64,000 nt of DNA from Sphingobacterium sp. (GTDB lineage: Bacteria > Bacteroidota > Bacteroidia > Sphingobacteriales > Sphingobacteriaceae), in the NCBI GenBank assembly GCA_031286695.1, contig JAITTY010000011.1:372001-436000 (forward strand). Reading direction: 5' to 3'. The notes under the pieces were generated by a model. That model was given only the letters and a program-made list of their open reading frames with translations. It searched no databases and was not told the DNA's origin. The first letter of the stretch is position 1; every line of letters begins with the position of its first letter. The position numbers and the translations under genes were made by a program. This document shows, one piece after another, positions 43,643 through 52,582 of the stretch.

Positions 43643-44243
43643 TTTTAATAATATAAAACTTTCATTTTTTCTTCAGCATCAACAATCCAGCAAGAAACCT
43701 AAAGGTTCTTGTTCTGGCCAATAAAGTCCGACACTTTCGGAAAAAACATTCCTTTTTCTGCCCTATACTTATAATTATCATGCCAATCTCAAGTATAGCC
43801 CAATCGAGCATCTAGTCGAACGCTGTTAACTACTTTATCCTCTATTAATAACGGATGGATGATTTTTGTTTGACCGACAAGCGAAAGAATCTGATTTTTG
43901 AGGAAATTATAGCAGAAAATGTACCTAGTAAGGTACAATATAGTTCGTCAATCGACTAAATGGTTGCTTTTCTTTAGCATTAAAAAATAAATAGTAGCTG
44001 AAAAACGGTTATGGATGTACAGGATAAGTGAAATCCTTGGCAGAAAATAACAGCATGAATAAGTTGGATTACTTATTTTAAACAATCGATTGATCTGATC
44101 TAAAAATACTATTTAATAGGGACATACAGCATAACTGAACAGGGCTTTGGCTACGATAGTACGCAAATGTTACATACAGCATTTTGCAAAACTTCTTATC
44201 TTAGGGCTTTACAACCTAATTTTCTAGAACATAAATATAGACT
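43643..44243. other. 600-bp intergenic region upstream of the fucosidase operon
   Basis: No established gene. A 34-codon ATG frame runs from 43855 to 43959 (starting MDDFCLTDKRKN, ending SSSID); it looks protein-like but is too short to judge. A small palindrome GTACCTAGTAAGGTAC lies at 43921-43936 inside it. An 11-bp direct repeat (ACATACAGCAT) occurs twice near the right end. The region presumably carries the operon's control sites. Confidence 0.45.
44122..44182. repeat. Direct repeat pair upstream of the fucosidase operon
   Basis: ACATACAGCAT occurs at 44122-44132 and 44172-44182, exactly 50 bp apart and 62-122 nt before the GH29 ATG. It is a possible operator; the flanks are not conserved. 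Confidence 0.4.
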
Positions 44244-46127
44244 ATGTTGACAATCTTGTTATCCTCCATTTTACTTTCCAGCGGGCCTGTAGCCAAATCA
44301 GATACTTTAAAAGCTTACGGGGCCTTGCCAACCGAGCGTCAATTAAAGTGGCAAGAGATGGAAACGTATTGTTTGATTCATTATACGCCGACAACTTTCC
44401 AAAATAAGGAGTGGGGTTATGGTGATGCACAGCCCTCTTTGTTTAACCCCTCGGCCTTTGATGCAAATCAAATTGCCAAAGCCGCCGCCGCAGGTGGTTT
44501 CAGAGGTTTAATTAGCGTAGCAAAACACCACGATGGATTCTGTTTGTGGCCGACCAAGACAACCTCTTACAGTATCGCTTCGTCACCCTGGGAAAATGGA
44601 AAAGGAGATATGGTCAAAGATTTTATGCAAGCGACCCATCGCAATGGGATGAAATTTGGTGTATACCTGTCCGCTTGGGACCGTCACGACGAACGTTACG
44701 GTACGCCGGCCTATGCTGAAGCCTACAGGCAGCAACTGACCGAATTGATGAGCAACTATGGCCCTTTGTTTACGTCTTGGCATGATGGAGCAAATGGTGG
44801 TGATGGCTTTTATGGTGGGCATGAAGGAAAACGTATTATAGATCGGACAACTTATTATGAGTGGCATGAGAAAACATGGCCTATTGTACGAAAATTACAG
44901 CCTGAAGCCGTTATTTTCTCAGATATCGGTCCGGATATGCGTTGGGTGGGCAATGAAAAAGGATTTGCTGCTGAAACATCATGGGCAACATTTACGCCGA
45001 TTGGCTTAAATGGAAAAGTCGCTGTACCTGGAGCCACAGAATCGCACAATGCCGAAACAGGTGACCGCAATGGTAAATATTGGATACCTGCTGAATGTGA
45101 TGTGCCACAGCGTCCGGGATGGTTTTACCATGAGGAGCAGAATAGCCGTGTAAAGACACCAGATCAGCTCTTTGAAATTTATCTAAAATCTGTCGGTAGA
45201 GGAGCTTGTATGAATCTTGGCTTAGCACCAATGCCTTCTGGAACTTTACATGAAAATGATGTGAAGTCATTGGAAGCTTTTGGAAAAAAAGTGAAAGAAA
45301 CTTTCCGTACAAATTTGGCTAAGGGGGCAACCATCACGGCATCCAATGTCCGTAATGGTGATTCAAAATCCTATGGTACTTCATTTATTACCGATAACGA
45401 CCGGTATAGCTATTGGGCAACAGACGATTCCAAAACATCGGCTACACTAGAAATAAAATTAAAATCCCCTGCTAAGTTCGACCTTATTCAGTTGAGAGAG
45501 AATATTAAGTTGGGACAACGTATCGATAGTGTTTCGATTGAACGTTGGGAAAATAACAGCTGGAAGCCTTTGGCCAAAGCAACAAGTATCGGTGCAAACC
45601 GCCTTATCAAACTTGAGCAACCTCAAACTGGAGGTCGATTACGTCTGCATGTTTATGCCCCTGTAGCGATTACGCTCAGTGACTTTGGTTTGTTTAAGGA
45701 GTATAACGAGCCTTTTGCATTCAATACCAAAGAGGTGAAAAAGCTGACTGGGTTTAAAATTTCTACGGGTAAATCTAATAACAATGCCTTTATCTCTGAT
45801 GGAAAACCAACTACTTTTGCCACTGTAGGCGATCAGGGGGTAATTGTTGTCGCTACTGACAAACCTGTTTCTGGTATCGGCTTCCTTCCTCGTCAGGATG
45901 GAAAGACGACAGGTACGCCAACACATTATAAGATTTCAACAAGTGCCGACGGCAAAACATGGACCCTTGCCAAAGAAGGTGAGTTCTCCAATATTAAGGC
46001 AAATCCAATTTTGCAACAAGTGTTTTTTGATACAAACAGTACCACCAAGTTTATCAAATTTGAACCAAAACAATTTATTGAAGGCAATGAATTAGCGATT
46101 GCAGAATTTGAATTGTATGGTAAATAG
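44244..46127 (+). CDS. Alpha-L-fucosidase, glycoside hydrolase family 29, with discoidin-type C-terminus
   Basis: A 627-residue exported enzyme predicted to release terminal fucose from glycans. A short signal peptide ends near PVAKS. The catalytic barrel (about 25-350) shows HYTPTTFQNKEWGYGD, SVAKHHDGFCLWPTKTT, and SWHDGANGGDGFYG with the nucleophile Asp near residue 181. This layout fits the GH29-B subgroup (1,3/1,4-linked fucose). The region after 355 has F5/8-type C (discoidin) beta-sandwich features: ASNVRNGDSKSYGTSFITDN and YWATDDSKTSATLEI. Its end overlaps the GH95 start by 11 bp. It is the first gene of the operon. Confidence 0.92.
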   Translation: MLTILLSSILLSSGPVAKSDTLKAYGALPTERQLKWQEMETYCLIHYTPTTFQNKEWGYGDAQPSLFNPSAFDANQIAKAAAAGGFRGLISVAKHHDGFCLWPTKTTSYSIASSPWENGKGDMVKDFMQATHRNGMKFGVYLSAWDRHDERYGTPAYAEAYRQQLTELMSNYGPLFTSWHDGANGGDGFYGGHEGKRIIDRTTYYEWHEKTWPIVRKLQPEAVIFSDIGPDMRWVGNEKGFAAETSWATFTPIGLNGKVAVPGATESHNAETGDRNGKYWIPAECDVPQRPGWFYHEEQNSRVKTPDQLFEIYLKSVGRGACMNLGLAPMPSGTLHENDVKSLEAFGKKVKETFRTNLAKGATITASNVRNGDSKSYGTSFITDNDRYSYWATDDSKTSATLEIKLKSPAKFDLIQLRENIKLGQRIDSVSIERWENNSWKPLAKATSIGANRLIKLEQPQTGGRLRLHVYAPVAITLSDFGLFKEYNEPFAFNTKEVKKLTGFKISTGKSNNNAFISDGKPTTFATVGDQGVIVVATDKPVSGIGFLPRQDGKTTGTPTHYKISTSADGKTWTLAKEGEFSNIKANPILQQVFFDTNSTTKFIKFEPKQFIEGNELAIAEFELYGK

Positions 46128-48456
46128 ATTTTTAATGTTCATTGTGGTGTGCCTATGTCATACCACAATGCTTTTTGCACAGCACAATCCGCTTGTACTT
46201 TGGTACGATAAGCCTGCTAAAGTCTGGGAAGAAACGTTGCCACTGGGTAATGGACTTATTGGGATGATGCCAGATGGGAATCCTCGTCAGGAAAAAATTG
46301 TACTCAACGAGATCAGTATGTGGTCCGGTAGTCCCGAAGATCCCAATAATTATGAGGCCTATAAAAATGTCGAAGCAATTCAGGCGCTGCTTAAAGCTGG
46401 CAAAAATGATGAAGCCGAAAAGTTGGTCAATGAAACTTTTGTGACCAAAGGCAAAGGGTCTGGTTTTGGTAACGGAGCATCCGTTCCCTATGGCTGTTAT
46501 CAGCTGTTCGGTGACCTTTTACTGGATTATAAATTGCCTGTCGGAACGATCGAAGATTATAGACGTTCTTTGGACCTGGCTACAGCTTCTGCACAGACCT
46601 CATTCAGGATCAACGGACAGCAAATCCAACGTCGCTATTATACTTCTTTTGACAAAAATGTTGGTGTTATCCAATTGGACCAAAATAAGGATGTCTTGCA
46701 AACGCTTGATTTATCGTTCCAGCGGAAAGAAAATATTGACCGTTATACACTCTTGAATGATGGAATTCTGATAGAAGGATCATTGCCAGATGGAAAAGGC
46801 GGCAAAAACCTCAAGTTCGTAGGCTTAATTCAGGTAAAAGGCAAGAATTTGCAGATTAGTAAGAAAGATCAAACCCTAGAAGTATCTGCAAAAGGCGATC
46901 TTTCGATCTATTTTTCAGCCAGTACTTCTTATTATGGAAAGGATCCATTACCGGTGGTGAAAGCTGCCGTTGCTGCAGCAAAAACCGCTGATGAGCAGAA
47001 AGTATATCGGAACCATCTCGCTGCATACCAAAAGATCTTCAATCGCGTAAATCTTAATTTGTTTGGAAATACGGCGAATAACGCTATCCCTACCAATGAA
47101 CGGATTGCCAATTTCTATAAAAATCCAGTTCAGGATCCTGATCTGGCCACGATTTATTATCAGTATGGAAGGTATTTGAATATTTCAAGTTCAGCGCCGA
47201 AAAATGCAAATGCGCTCCCTCCAAACCTACAGGGATTATGGGCTAATCAGATCAATACACCTTGGAATGGGGACTATCATCTCAATATCAATGCGCAGAT
47301 GAACCATTGGGGGGTAGAGGTCAACAATCTGAGCGAATATCATAAGCCTTTTATCGAAATGATAAAGCGGATTGCAAAGACAGGCGAACAGACCGCAAAA
47401 GCATACTATAATGCACCGGGTTGGGTGGTCTATATGATGACCAATGTCTGGGGCTATTCTGCACCGGGCGAGCAGGCTTCCTGGGGAGCGAGTACAGCAT
47501 CGGGCTGGCTATGTAACCATCTTTGGGAACATTACCTGTTTACTGGCGATAGAAATTACCTCAAAGAAATTTATCCGATACTCAAAGGAGCGGCAGAGTT
47601 CTACGATCATACACTTGTTCAGGATCCTAAAACGGGCTGGTGGGTAACCTCGCCTTCGGTCTCACCCGAAAATGCGTTTCGGATGCCCAACGGGAAAGTT
47701 GCAGCGGTTGTGATGGGACCTACGATCGATAACCAGATTGTAAGGGAGTTATACCAGGCCCTGATCCAGGCTGATTCTATCCTCGCAATGAAAGATAGTT
47801 TTGTAGGAACCTTGAAAACGAAACTAAAAGATATCCCGCCACCTGTTGTGATCAGCGCATCGGGGCGTGTGATGGAATGGCTCGAAGATTATCAGGAAGT
47901 TGAACCGAAACATAGACATGTTTCACATTTATACGGCCTGTATCCCGCAGCGTTTATATCACCACAGACGACACCTGAATGGGCTGAAGCTGCACGTAAG
48001 ACGCTCGCTGTACGTGGTGATGAAGGCACGGGCTGGTCGAGAGCCTGGAAGATATTGTTTTGGGCGAGATTGCAGGATGGGGATCATGCGCTGGAGATTT
48101 TAAGGCAGCTGCTCAAGCCGGCATTTACCAATGAAACAACTTACCAAGGAGTTGGAGCAGGCACTTACCCCAATTTGTTCTGTGCACACCCACCTTTCCA
48201 GATCGACGGAAACTTTGGCGGAGCAGCAGGTATTGCCGAAATGTTGATCCAGAGCCACAATGGTTATATCCATCTATTGCCAGCTTTGCCTAAAGCCTGG
48301 TCAAAAGGAGAGGTTAAAGGGCTCAAGACCCGTGGAAACTATACGGTAGACATTGCATGGGAAAATGGTAAGGTCTCTGCATTGCAGATTAAAGGTAAAA
48401 AGGGAAAGATCCGCATATTTGAAAATGGAAAATACAGGGATTATGAAGTTCGTTAA
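46117..48456 (+). CDS. Glycoside hydrolase family 95 (alpha-1,2-fucosidase type)
   Basis: A 779-residue exported inverting glycosidase. The ATG at 46117 overlaps the GH29 stop; a signal peptide ends at MLFAQ. N-terminal motifs are LGNGLIGMMPDGNPRQEKI and LNEISMWSGSPEDPNNYEA. Catalytic positions known in the family are present: NINAQMNHWGVEVNN (the paired Asn), TSPSVSPENAFRM (the acid Glu) and QIDGNFGGAAGIAEML (Asp). GH95 enzymes cleave alpha-1,2-fucose or, in some members, alpha-L-galactose. Paired with GH29 it would strip differently linked fucose residues. Confidence 0.93.
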   Translation: MVNRFLMFIVVCLCHTTMLFAQHNPLVLWYDKPAKVWEETLPLGNGLIGMMPDGNPRQEKIVLNEISMWSGSPEDPNNYEAYKNVEAIQALLKAGKNDEAEKLVNETFVTKGKGSGFGNGASVPYGCYQLFGDLLLDYKLPVGTIEDYRRSLDLATASAQTSFRINGQQIQRRYYTSFDKNVGVIQLDQNKDVLQTLDLSFQRKENIDRYTLLNDGILIEGSLPDGKGGKNLKFVGLIQVKGKNLQISKKDQTLEVSAKGDLSIYFSASTSYYGKDPLPVVKAAVAAAKTADEQKVYRNHLAAYQKIFNRVNLNLFGNTANNAIPTNERIANFYKNPVQDPDLATIYYQYGRYLNISSSAPKNANALPPNLQGLWANQINTPWNGDYHLNINAQMNHWGVEVNNLSEYHKPFIEMIKRIAKTGEQTAKAYYNAPGWVVYMMTNVWGYSAPGEQASWGASTASGWLCNHLWEHYLFTGDRNYLKEIYPILKGAAEFYDHTLVQDPKTGWWVTSPSVSPENAFRMPNGKVAAVVMGPTIDNQIVRELYQALIQADSILAMKDSFVGTLKTKLKDIPPPVVISASGRVMEWLEDYQEVEPKHRHVSHLYGLYPAAFISPQTTPEWAEAARKTLAVRGDEGTGWSRAWKILFWARLQDGDHALEILRQLLKPAFTNETTYQGVGAGTYPNLFCAHPPFQIDGNFGGAAGIAEMLIQSHNGYIHLLPALPKAWSKGEVKGLKTRGNYTVDIAWENGKVSALQIKGKKGKIRIFENGKYRDYEVR

Positions 48457-49645
48457 CTATTTGTGTTTGATCTCCGTACTAGCTTTGGGGACAACAAGCT
48501 GTTCCCAAAAGGCAGAATCAGCAAAGACAGCCGCCTTGTTGAAGAGTTTCAGCTATAAGGTAAGCGGAAAAACCACCGCCAAGGATGGAACTCAGGTGAG
48601 CCTTGTGGACCACGACAATAAATTGCAGCAATTTGTAAAAACACAGGTCGCCAACGGGCAATTTGTTCTGGAAGGCGAATTGGCTATGGCCGGATTTTAT
48701 GATATCCAGATAAAGGGAATGGAACCCTACACTTTAGTTATCGAAGGTGGCAGTGACTACGATCTGAAAGAAGAGCATGGAAAATTTGCGTTGACAACAT
48801 CCTCTCAGAACGCCAAGGATTTTGTGGAGTTTAATGCGAACTACCAACAGCGGGAACAGGAGGAAAAAAATAAAACGGCAAATAAAAGCCAACAGGTAAG
48901 GCAGTTGGAGAGCCAGTTGCCTTCGATGGCTGCAAGAAATGATGGTTCCTATGAAAAAGCAGTGGACGAAATACAACGCTTAAGCGGTAAAGCTGCATTT
49001 AATCCACGCACGCTATATGCCGATTTTATTCTTGATAGTACCCATCGATCATCCTTGGTATTGCCTTATTTTTTTAAATACATCTCCCTGGATCAGACGA
49101 ATTATAAAAAATTCGATGCAGCATTACAGGGTTTTGATACAGATTTACAAAAACATCCCTATTTCAAGTTCGCTCGCGAGAAAGTCGATAAGGTGAAAGA
49201 TTTTTATGAAAATATGCCTGTATTTCCTTCGATTACTCCAATGAATGTACAAAGGGATACCTTGGACCTGAAGGATATTTCAAAAGCCAAAATGCTAATT
49301 GCCGCATTTTGGAAAGCATCGAATACCAATAGTAAGGCTGATATCAGGATGTTACGAACAAAGGAATCTCAATTGAATACTTTGGGGGTACGTGTGATCT
49401 ACTTTTCGCTGGATAAGGATCTGGACAAATGGACGAAAGCAAGCAAAGATCTTGCATTGGGAAAACAAAGCTACTTTTTGAACTATAATGATCAGGCAGC
49501 GATGGAAAACAATTTCGGAATAGACCGTACGCCAAGCTATCTTTGGATAAACCCGCAGACGTTACAGATTTTATCCTTGAGTGGTGAAGATCCGGCTATG
49601 CCACAGTTTTTAGGGAAGGTAAAGGAATTTCTTGCTAAAAATTAA
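48443..49645 (+). CDS. Thioredoxin-like lipoprotein without redox cysteines
   Basis: A 400-residue lipoprotein whose ATG overlaps the GH95 end by 14 bp. The lipobox is TTSC (Cys20). A DUF4369-like beta domain (about 30-120) and a helical coiled segment (QQREQEEKNKTANKSQQVRQ) precede a thioredoxin fold at about 270-400. There the active-site segment reads AAFWKASNTNSKADIRM where WCxxC is expected, while the cis-proline (RTPSYLWI) and the terminal helix remain. The lipidated Cys is the only cysteine in the mature protein. It cannot be a disulfide oxidoreductase; a binding or scaffold role beside the fucosidases is an inference. Confidence 0.85.
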   Translation: MKFVNYLCLISVLALGTTSCSQKAESAKTAALLKSFSYKVSGKTTAKDGTQVSLVDHDNKLQQFVKTQVANGQFVLEGELAMAGFYDIQIKGMEPYTLVIEGGSDYDLKEEHGKFALTTSSQNAKDFVEFNANYQQREQEEKNKTANKSQQVRQLESQLPSMAARNDGSYEKAVDEIQRLSGKAAFNPRTLYADFILDSTHRSSLVLPYFFKYISLDQTNYKKFDAALQGFDTDLQKHPYFKFAREKVDKVKDFYENMPVFPSITPMNVQRDTLDLKDISKAKMLIAAFWKASNTNSKADIRMLRTKESQLNTLGVRVIYFSLDKDLDKWTKASKDLALGKQSYFLNYNDQAAMENNFGIDRTPSYLWINPQTLQILSLSGEDPAMPQFLGKVKEFLAKN

Positions 49646-49711
49646 CGTTTATTGTCTTAAAAAAACCTTACATTTGAATTAACTGTTTAATATTTGTTAG
49701 TTCAATACGTG

Positions 49712-50572
49712 ATGAAAGTTGTTCAATTTACAGTTCCGGTTGTTTATCAAGGATCTATTTGTGTGCAGGAAGACATTCTGCCTTCATTCTATAGTAATTA
49801 CCACCGACACAAGGAAATCCAGCTGACCTATATTTTGAAAGGCCGGGGAACCTTTATGATTGGCAACTTTACACACAGTTTTGAAGAGGATGAGATCTAT
49901 ATCGTTGATGCGGATGAACCGCATATGTTCAAAACAGGAGAGGATATAAAGGATGGTATTCATGCCATCCATATTTTTTTCGACTATGAACATTTTAAAT
50001 CCTTTTTGGATTTCCCTGAGTTTGATGATGTCAAATATTTTTTAGAGCACATTAATGTCAGTAAGAAATTGGATGCGGAGCACTCTGTCACGCTAAAAGA
50101 AAAATTTGTGCAGATCAATGCGAGTGCTGGTATCGATCGCTTGCTATCGTTGGTGAAGCTGATTAATTTTTTAAGTAAAAAAGTAGATCAGTGGACTTCA
50201 TTATACACCGGTATTCCACAGAAGAAATTCTCTGATGCCGAAGGATTGCGGATCAACGAAATATTCCAATATACTTTTCAACATTTTGGAGACAAGATTT
50301 CCCTAGAGGATATTGCTGCGGTAGCGCATATGACGCCACATGCATTTTGTAAGTATTTTAAGAAACATACCCGAAAAACTTATGTTACCTTCCTCAATGA
50401 AATCCGCATTGAACGCGCCTGTAAAATGTTGATTGACGAATCTTCAGAAAGTGTTTCCAATATCGCTTTTAAAACGGGGTTTAACAATGTTGTCAACTTT
50501 AATCGGGTGTTCAAAAAAATAACCAAACTTTCGCCCAGTGAATATGTCCAGGAACATCGCATGCGTGATTAG
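49712..50572 (+). CDS. AraC family transcriptional regulator
   Basis: A 286-residue regulator with an N-terminal cupin-like sensor (HRHKEIQLTYILKGRGTFMI, EIYIVDADEPHMF) and a C-terminal double helix-turn-helix: ISLEDIAAVAHMTPHAFCKY, ACKMLIDESSESVSNIAFKT, GFNNVVNFNRVFKKITKLSP. The cupin is of the type that binds sugars. The gene is 66 bp after the thioredoxin-like gene on the same strand and may respond to fucose-containing glycans, controlling the operon. The ATG at 49712 is preferred to a TTG at 49694. Confidence 0.9.
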   Translation: MKVVQFTVPVVYQGSICVQEDILPSFYSNYHRHKEIQLTYILKGRGTFMIGNFTHSFEEDEIYIVDADEPHMFKTGEDIKDGIHAIHIFFDYEHFKSFLDFPEFDDVKYFLEHINVSKKLDAEHSVTLKEKFVQINASAGIDRLLSLVKLINFLSKKVDQWTSLYTGIPQKKFSDAEGLRINEIFQYTFQHFGDKISLEDIAAVAHMTPHAFCKYFKKHTRKTYVTFLNEIRIERACKMLIDESSESVSNIAFKTGFNNVVNFNRVFKKITKLSPSEYVQEHRMRD

Positions 50573-50573
50573 A

Positions 50574-50606
50574 CTGTTTGATGGACGTGACTAGCTGTTT
50601 GATGGA
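50574..50606. repeat. Phased 12-bp direct repeats downstream of the AraC gene
   Basis: CTGTTTGATGGA occurs at 50574-50585 and 50595-50606, spaced 21 bp (two helical turns). This is the spacing at which AraC-family proteins commonly bind direct half-sites. It lies between the AraC gene and the M64 peptidase gene. Confidence 0.6.
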
Positions 50607-50757
50607 ATAGTCTGCATGGTAATTCCGGGCTGTTTCGGCAGCCTCATCAGGTTGATTTTTGATAGGTATATCCAACGAAGATCACAAGAATGGCTTTGTT
50701 GACAATATCGGAGAAAGACTCGTCAATAAAATTTAAAGATAGCAGGTGTTAAAATGT

Positions 50758-50765
50758 TATTTTTG
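50758..50765 (+). promoter_or_regulatory. -7 element of the M64 peptidase gene
   Basis: TATTTTTG matches TAnnTTTG exactly, 22 nt before the ATG. A TTTA at 50732 could serve as a weak -33 element, at 22 bp spacing. Confidence 0.45.
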
Positions 50766-50787
50766 AACGTTAACGATAACCACTCCG

Positions 50788-52506
50788 ATGAATAAAAATC
50801 TATTTTTTGTCTTTATAGCCTTATTTGTGTCGCTGATGCAGGCGCGGGCTCAAAATTCTCTTTTTAAGATCGATACACTGCAATACCAAGGGACGGATAA
50901 GCATATTGTCAATCTGGTCATTTTGGGGGATGGTTACACTAAAACACAGCTGGATGATTACGCTGCGGATGCCAAGCAGTTTACCGACTATTTTTTCTCG
51001 ATCGAACCCTTCAAACAATACAGCAGTTTTTTTAATGTGTTTGCTATTCGGACGATTTCCGAAGAATCTGGTGCAGCGCACGATTGCAAAGCAGGGGACT
51101 GTGTACATGGGGAAACCGATTTGAGTAAATATCCACCACGCTACAACAAGTTTACACGCGATCATGCTGTTCCGGTTGCTCATCCGAATACGATCTTTGG
51201 AAGTAGCTTTGACAATGGTGGTTTACATCGTTTGGTTGTACCTCAGAAAAATGATCGTATTGAAGAGGTCTTGAAGATGCATATTCCCAATTATACCCAG
51301 GTCGTTGTATTGGTTAATTCTCCATTTTATGGTGGTTCAGGAGGGAAGTGGGCGACTTCCACAGTTAATTTTAAGAGCAATGACATCGCTGTACACGAAA
51401 TTGGACATTCCTTTGCCCAGCTTGCAGATGAGTATTGGGCTGGAAATCAATATGCTATTGAATCTGTAAACCGTTCACAGTCTGCAGATACAAGTCAGGT
51501 CCCCTGGAAATACTGGCTTGGAAAAGACGGAGTTGGTATTTACTCTTATGGTGGTAAAGGTTCGCCTTCCAACTGGTTTAGACCACATGAATATTGTAAA
51601 ATGCAATATCTAGTCGCTCCATTTTGTCCTGTTTGTCAAGAACAATTTGTGGCTTCCATCAAGAAAAAGTCAAGCCCATTTATTCAGGTGAAACCTCGGT
51701 TAGACCAGCCCCTTACTTTGGATAGTGTTCAGAAGTTTTCGCTGCGGCTGGCAAAACCTTCCCCCAACACCTTTAAATTGTCCTGGTTGTTAAATGATGA
51801 AACCATTGCGACCGACATTGATTCGATTTATCTCGATCCAGGAATGCTAAGTGTTGGAGCGAACACGTTGAAGGTAATGATTCAAGATACGACAAATCTG
51901 TTACGTAATCCATCCTATGTCAACCATCGGGATTCGGTTGTGTGGACTTTTAATCAGGTCAAATCGATTGATTTAGCGAAACCATCGACCACATGGGGTG
52001 ATACATTGGAAACCTGTTATGGTGGTGCTCAGGTGCTTACGGTAAAGCATGCTGTTGCCGGACTTGAATATCGCTGGTATGATGCCGCTACAGGGTTTTG
52101 GGAAAAGACGGGCAATAATATTATTTTGCAAAATATTGTGGAATCAAAAGTATACCTCGTCCGTGGAATTTGGGACGATCGGGTTTCCGAGAAAACAAAA
52201 GTTCACATCAACATATTGAAGAAAATTGATAAGCCAAAGAATATTCAGGTTAAAATCGACAAGAAGAAAAATACGGTAAAGTTGACGGTAAAGGATAAAG
52301 TTGATGTACGTTATAACTACATCTGGTTGAATGAAGATGGCAGTCCGATCTATGAGTGGGATGAATTTAATGGCGAGTATGTGCGTCCAACAGGTGTAAA
52401 TAATGTGCTTACCATAAAATTAGCCACTTCTTCGAGAAGGGTATACGTCCAAAAAGTCGACAAAGAGACCACCTGCAAAAGTGAAAAAACAATTGTAACT
52501 TTTTAG
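50788..52506 (+). CDS. Secreted M64-family metallopeptidase
   Basis: A 572-residue exported zinc protease. The signal peptide ends at ARAQ. The zinc motif is VHEIGHSFAQLADEYW near residue 203 (HExxH with the third ligand Asp six residues further), diagnostic of M64, the family that includes the Clostridium ramosum IgA protease. A GDGYT motif near the N-terminus and the Cys pairs DCKAGDC and CPVC support this. The last 250 residues are beta-sandwich-like repeats. The natural substrate is unknown; IgA cleavage is not implied. Confidence 0.92.
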   Translation: MNKNLFFVFIALFVSLMQARAQNSLFKIDTLQYQGTDKHIVNLVILGDGYTKTQLDDYAADAKQFTDYFFSIEPFKQYSSFFNVFAIRTISEESGAAHDCKAGDCVHGETDLSKYPPRYNKFTRDHAVPVAHPNTIFGSSFDNGGLHRLVVPQKNDRIEEVLKMHIPNYTQVVVLVNSPFYGGSGGKWATSTVNFKSNDIAVHEIGHSFAQLADEYWAGNQYAIESVNRSQSADTSQVPWKYWLGKDGVGIYSYGGKGSPSNWFRPHEYCKMQYLVAPFCPVCQEQFVASIKKKSSPFIQVKPRLDQPLTLDSVQKFSLRLAKPSPNTFKLSWLLNDETIATDIDSIYLDPGMLSVGANTLKVMIQDTTNLLRNPSYVNHRDSVVWTFNQVKSIDLAKPSTTWGDTLETCYGGAQVLTVKHAVAGLEYRWYDAATGFWEKTGNNIILQNIVESKVYLVRGIWDDRVSEKTKVHINILKKIDKPKNIQVKIDKKKNTVKLTVKDKVDVRYNYIWLNEDGSPIYEWDEFNGEYVRPTGVNNVLTIKLATSSRRVYVQKVDKETTCKSEKTIVTF

Positions 52507-52523
52507 TTGCGCTATTGTAATGG

Positions 52524-52575
52524 AATGATTTATAAGTTAATTTTAATCTGCCGGTTAATTAACTTATAAATCATT
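52524..52575. repeat. Perfect 19-bp inverted repeat between two genes
   Basis: AATGATTTATAAGTTAATT (52524-52542) and its exact inverse (52557-52575) enclose a 14-base loop. It ends 7 nt before the lipoprotein ATG and starts 17 bp after the M64 stop. There is no T-run of terminator type, so it may be an RNA hairpin limiting read-through or translation of the next gene. Confidence 0.75.
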
Positions 52576-52582
52576 TATATTT

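Noticed and set aside
43855..43959. 34-residue reading frame in the gap before the fucosidase operon
   Set aside because: Too short, without recognisable family, promoter or conservation evidence; recorded in the intergenic entry only.
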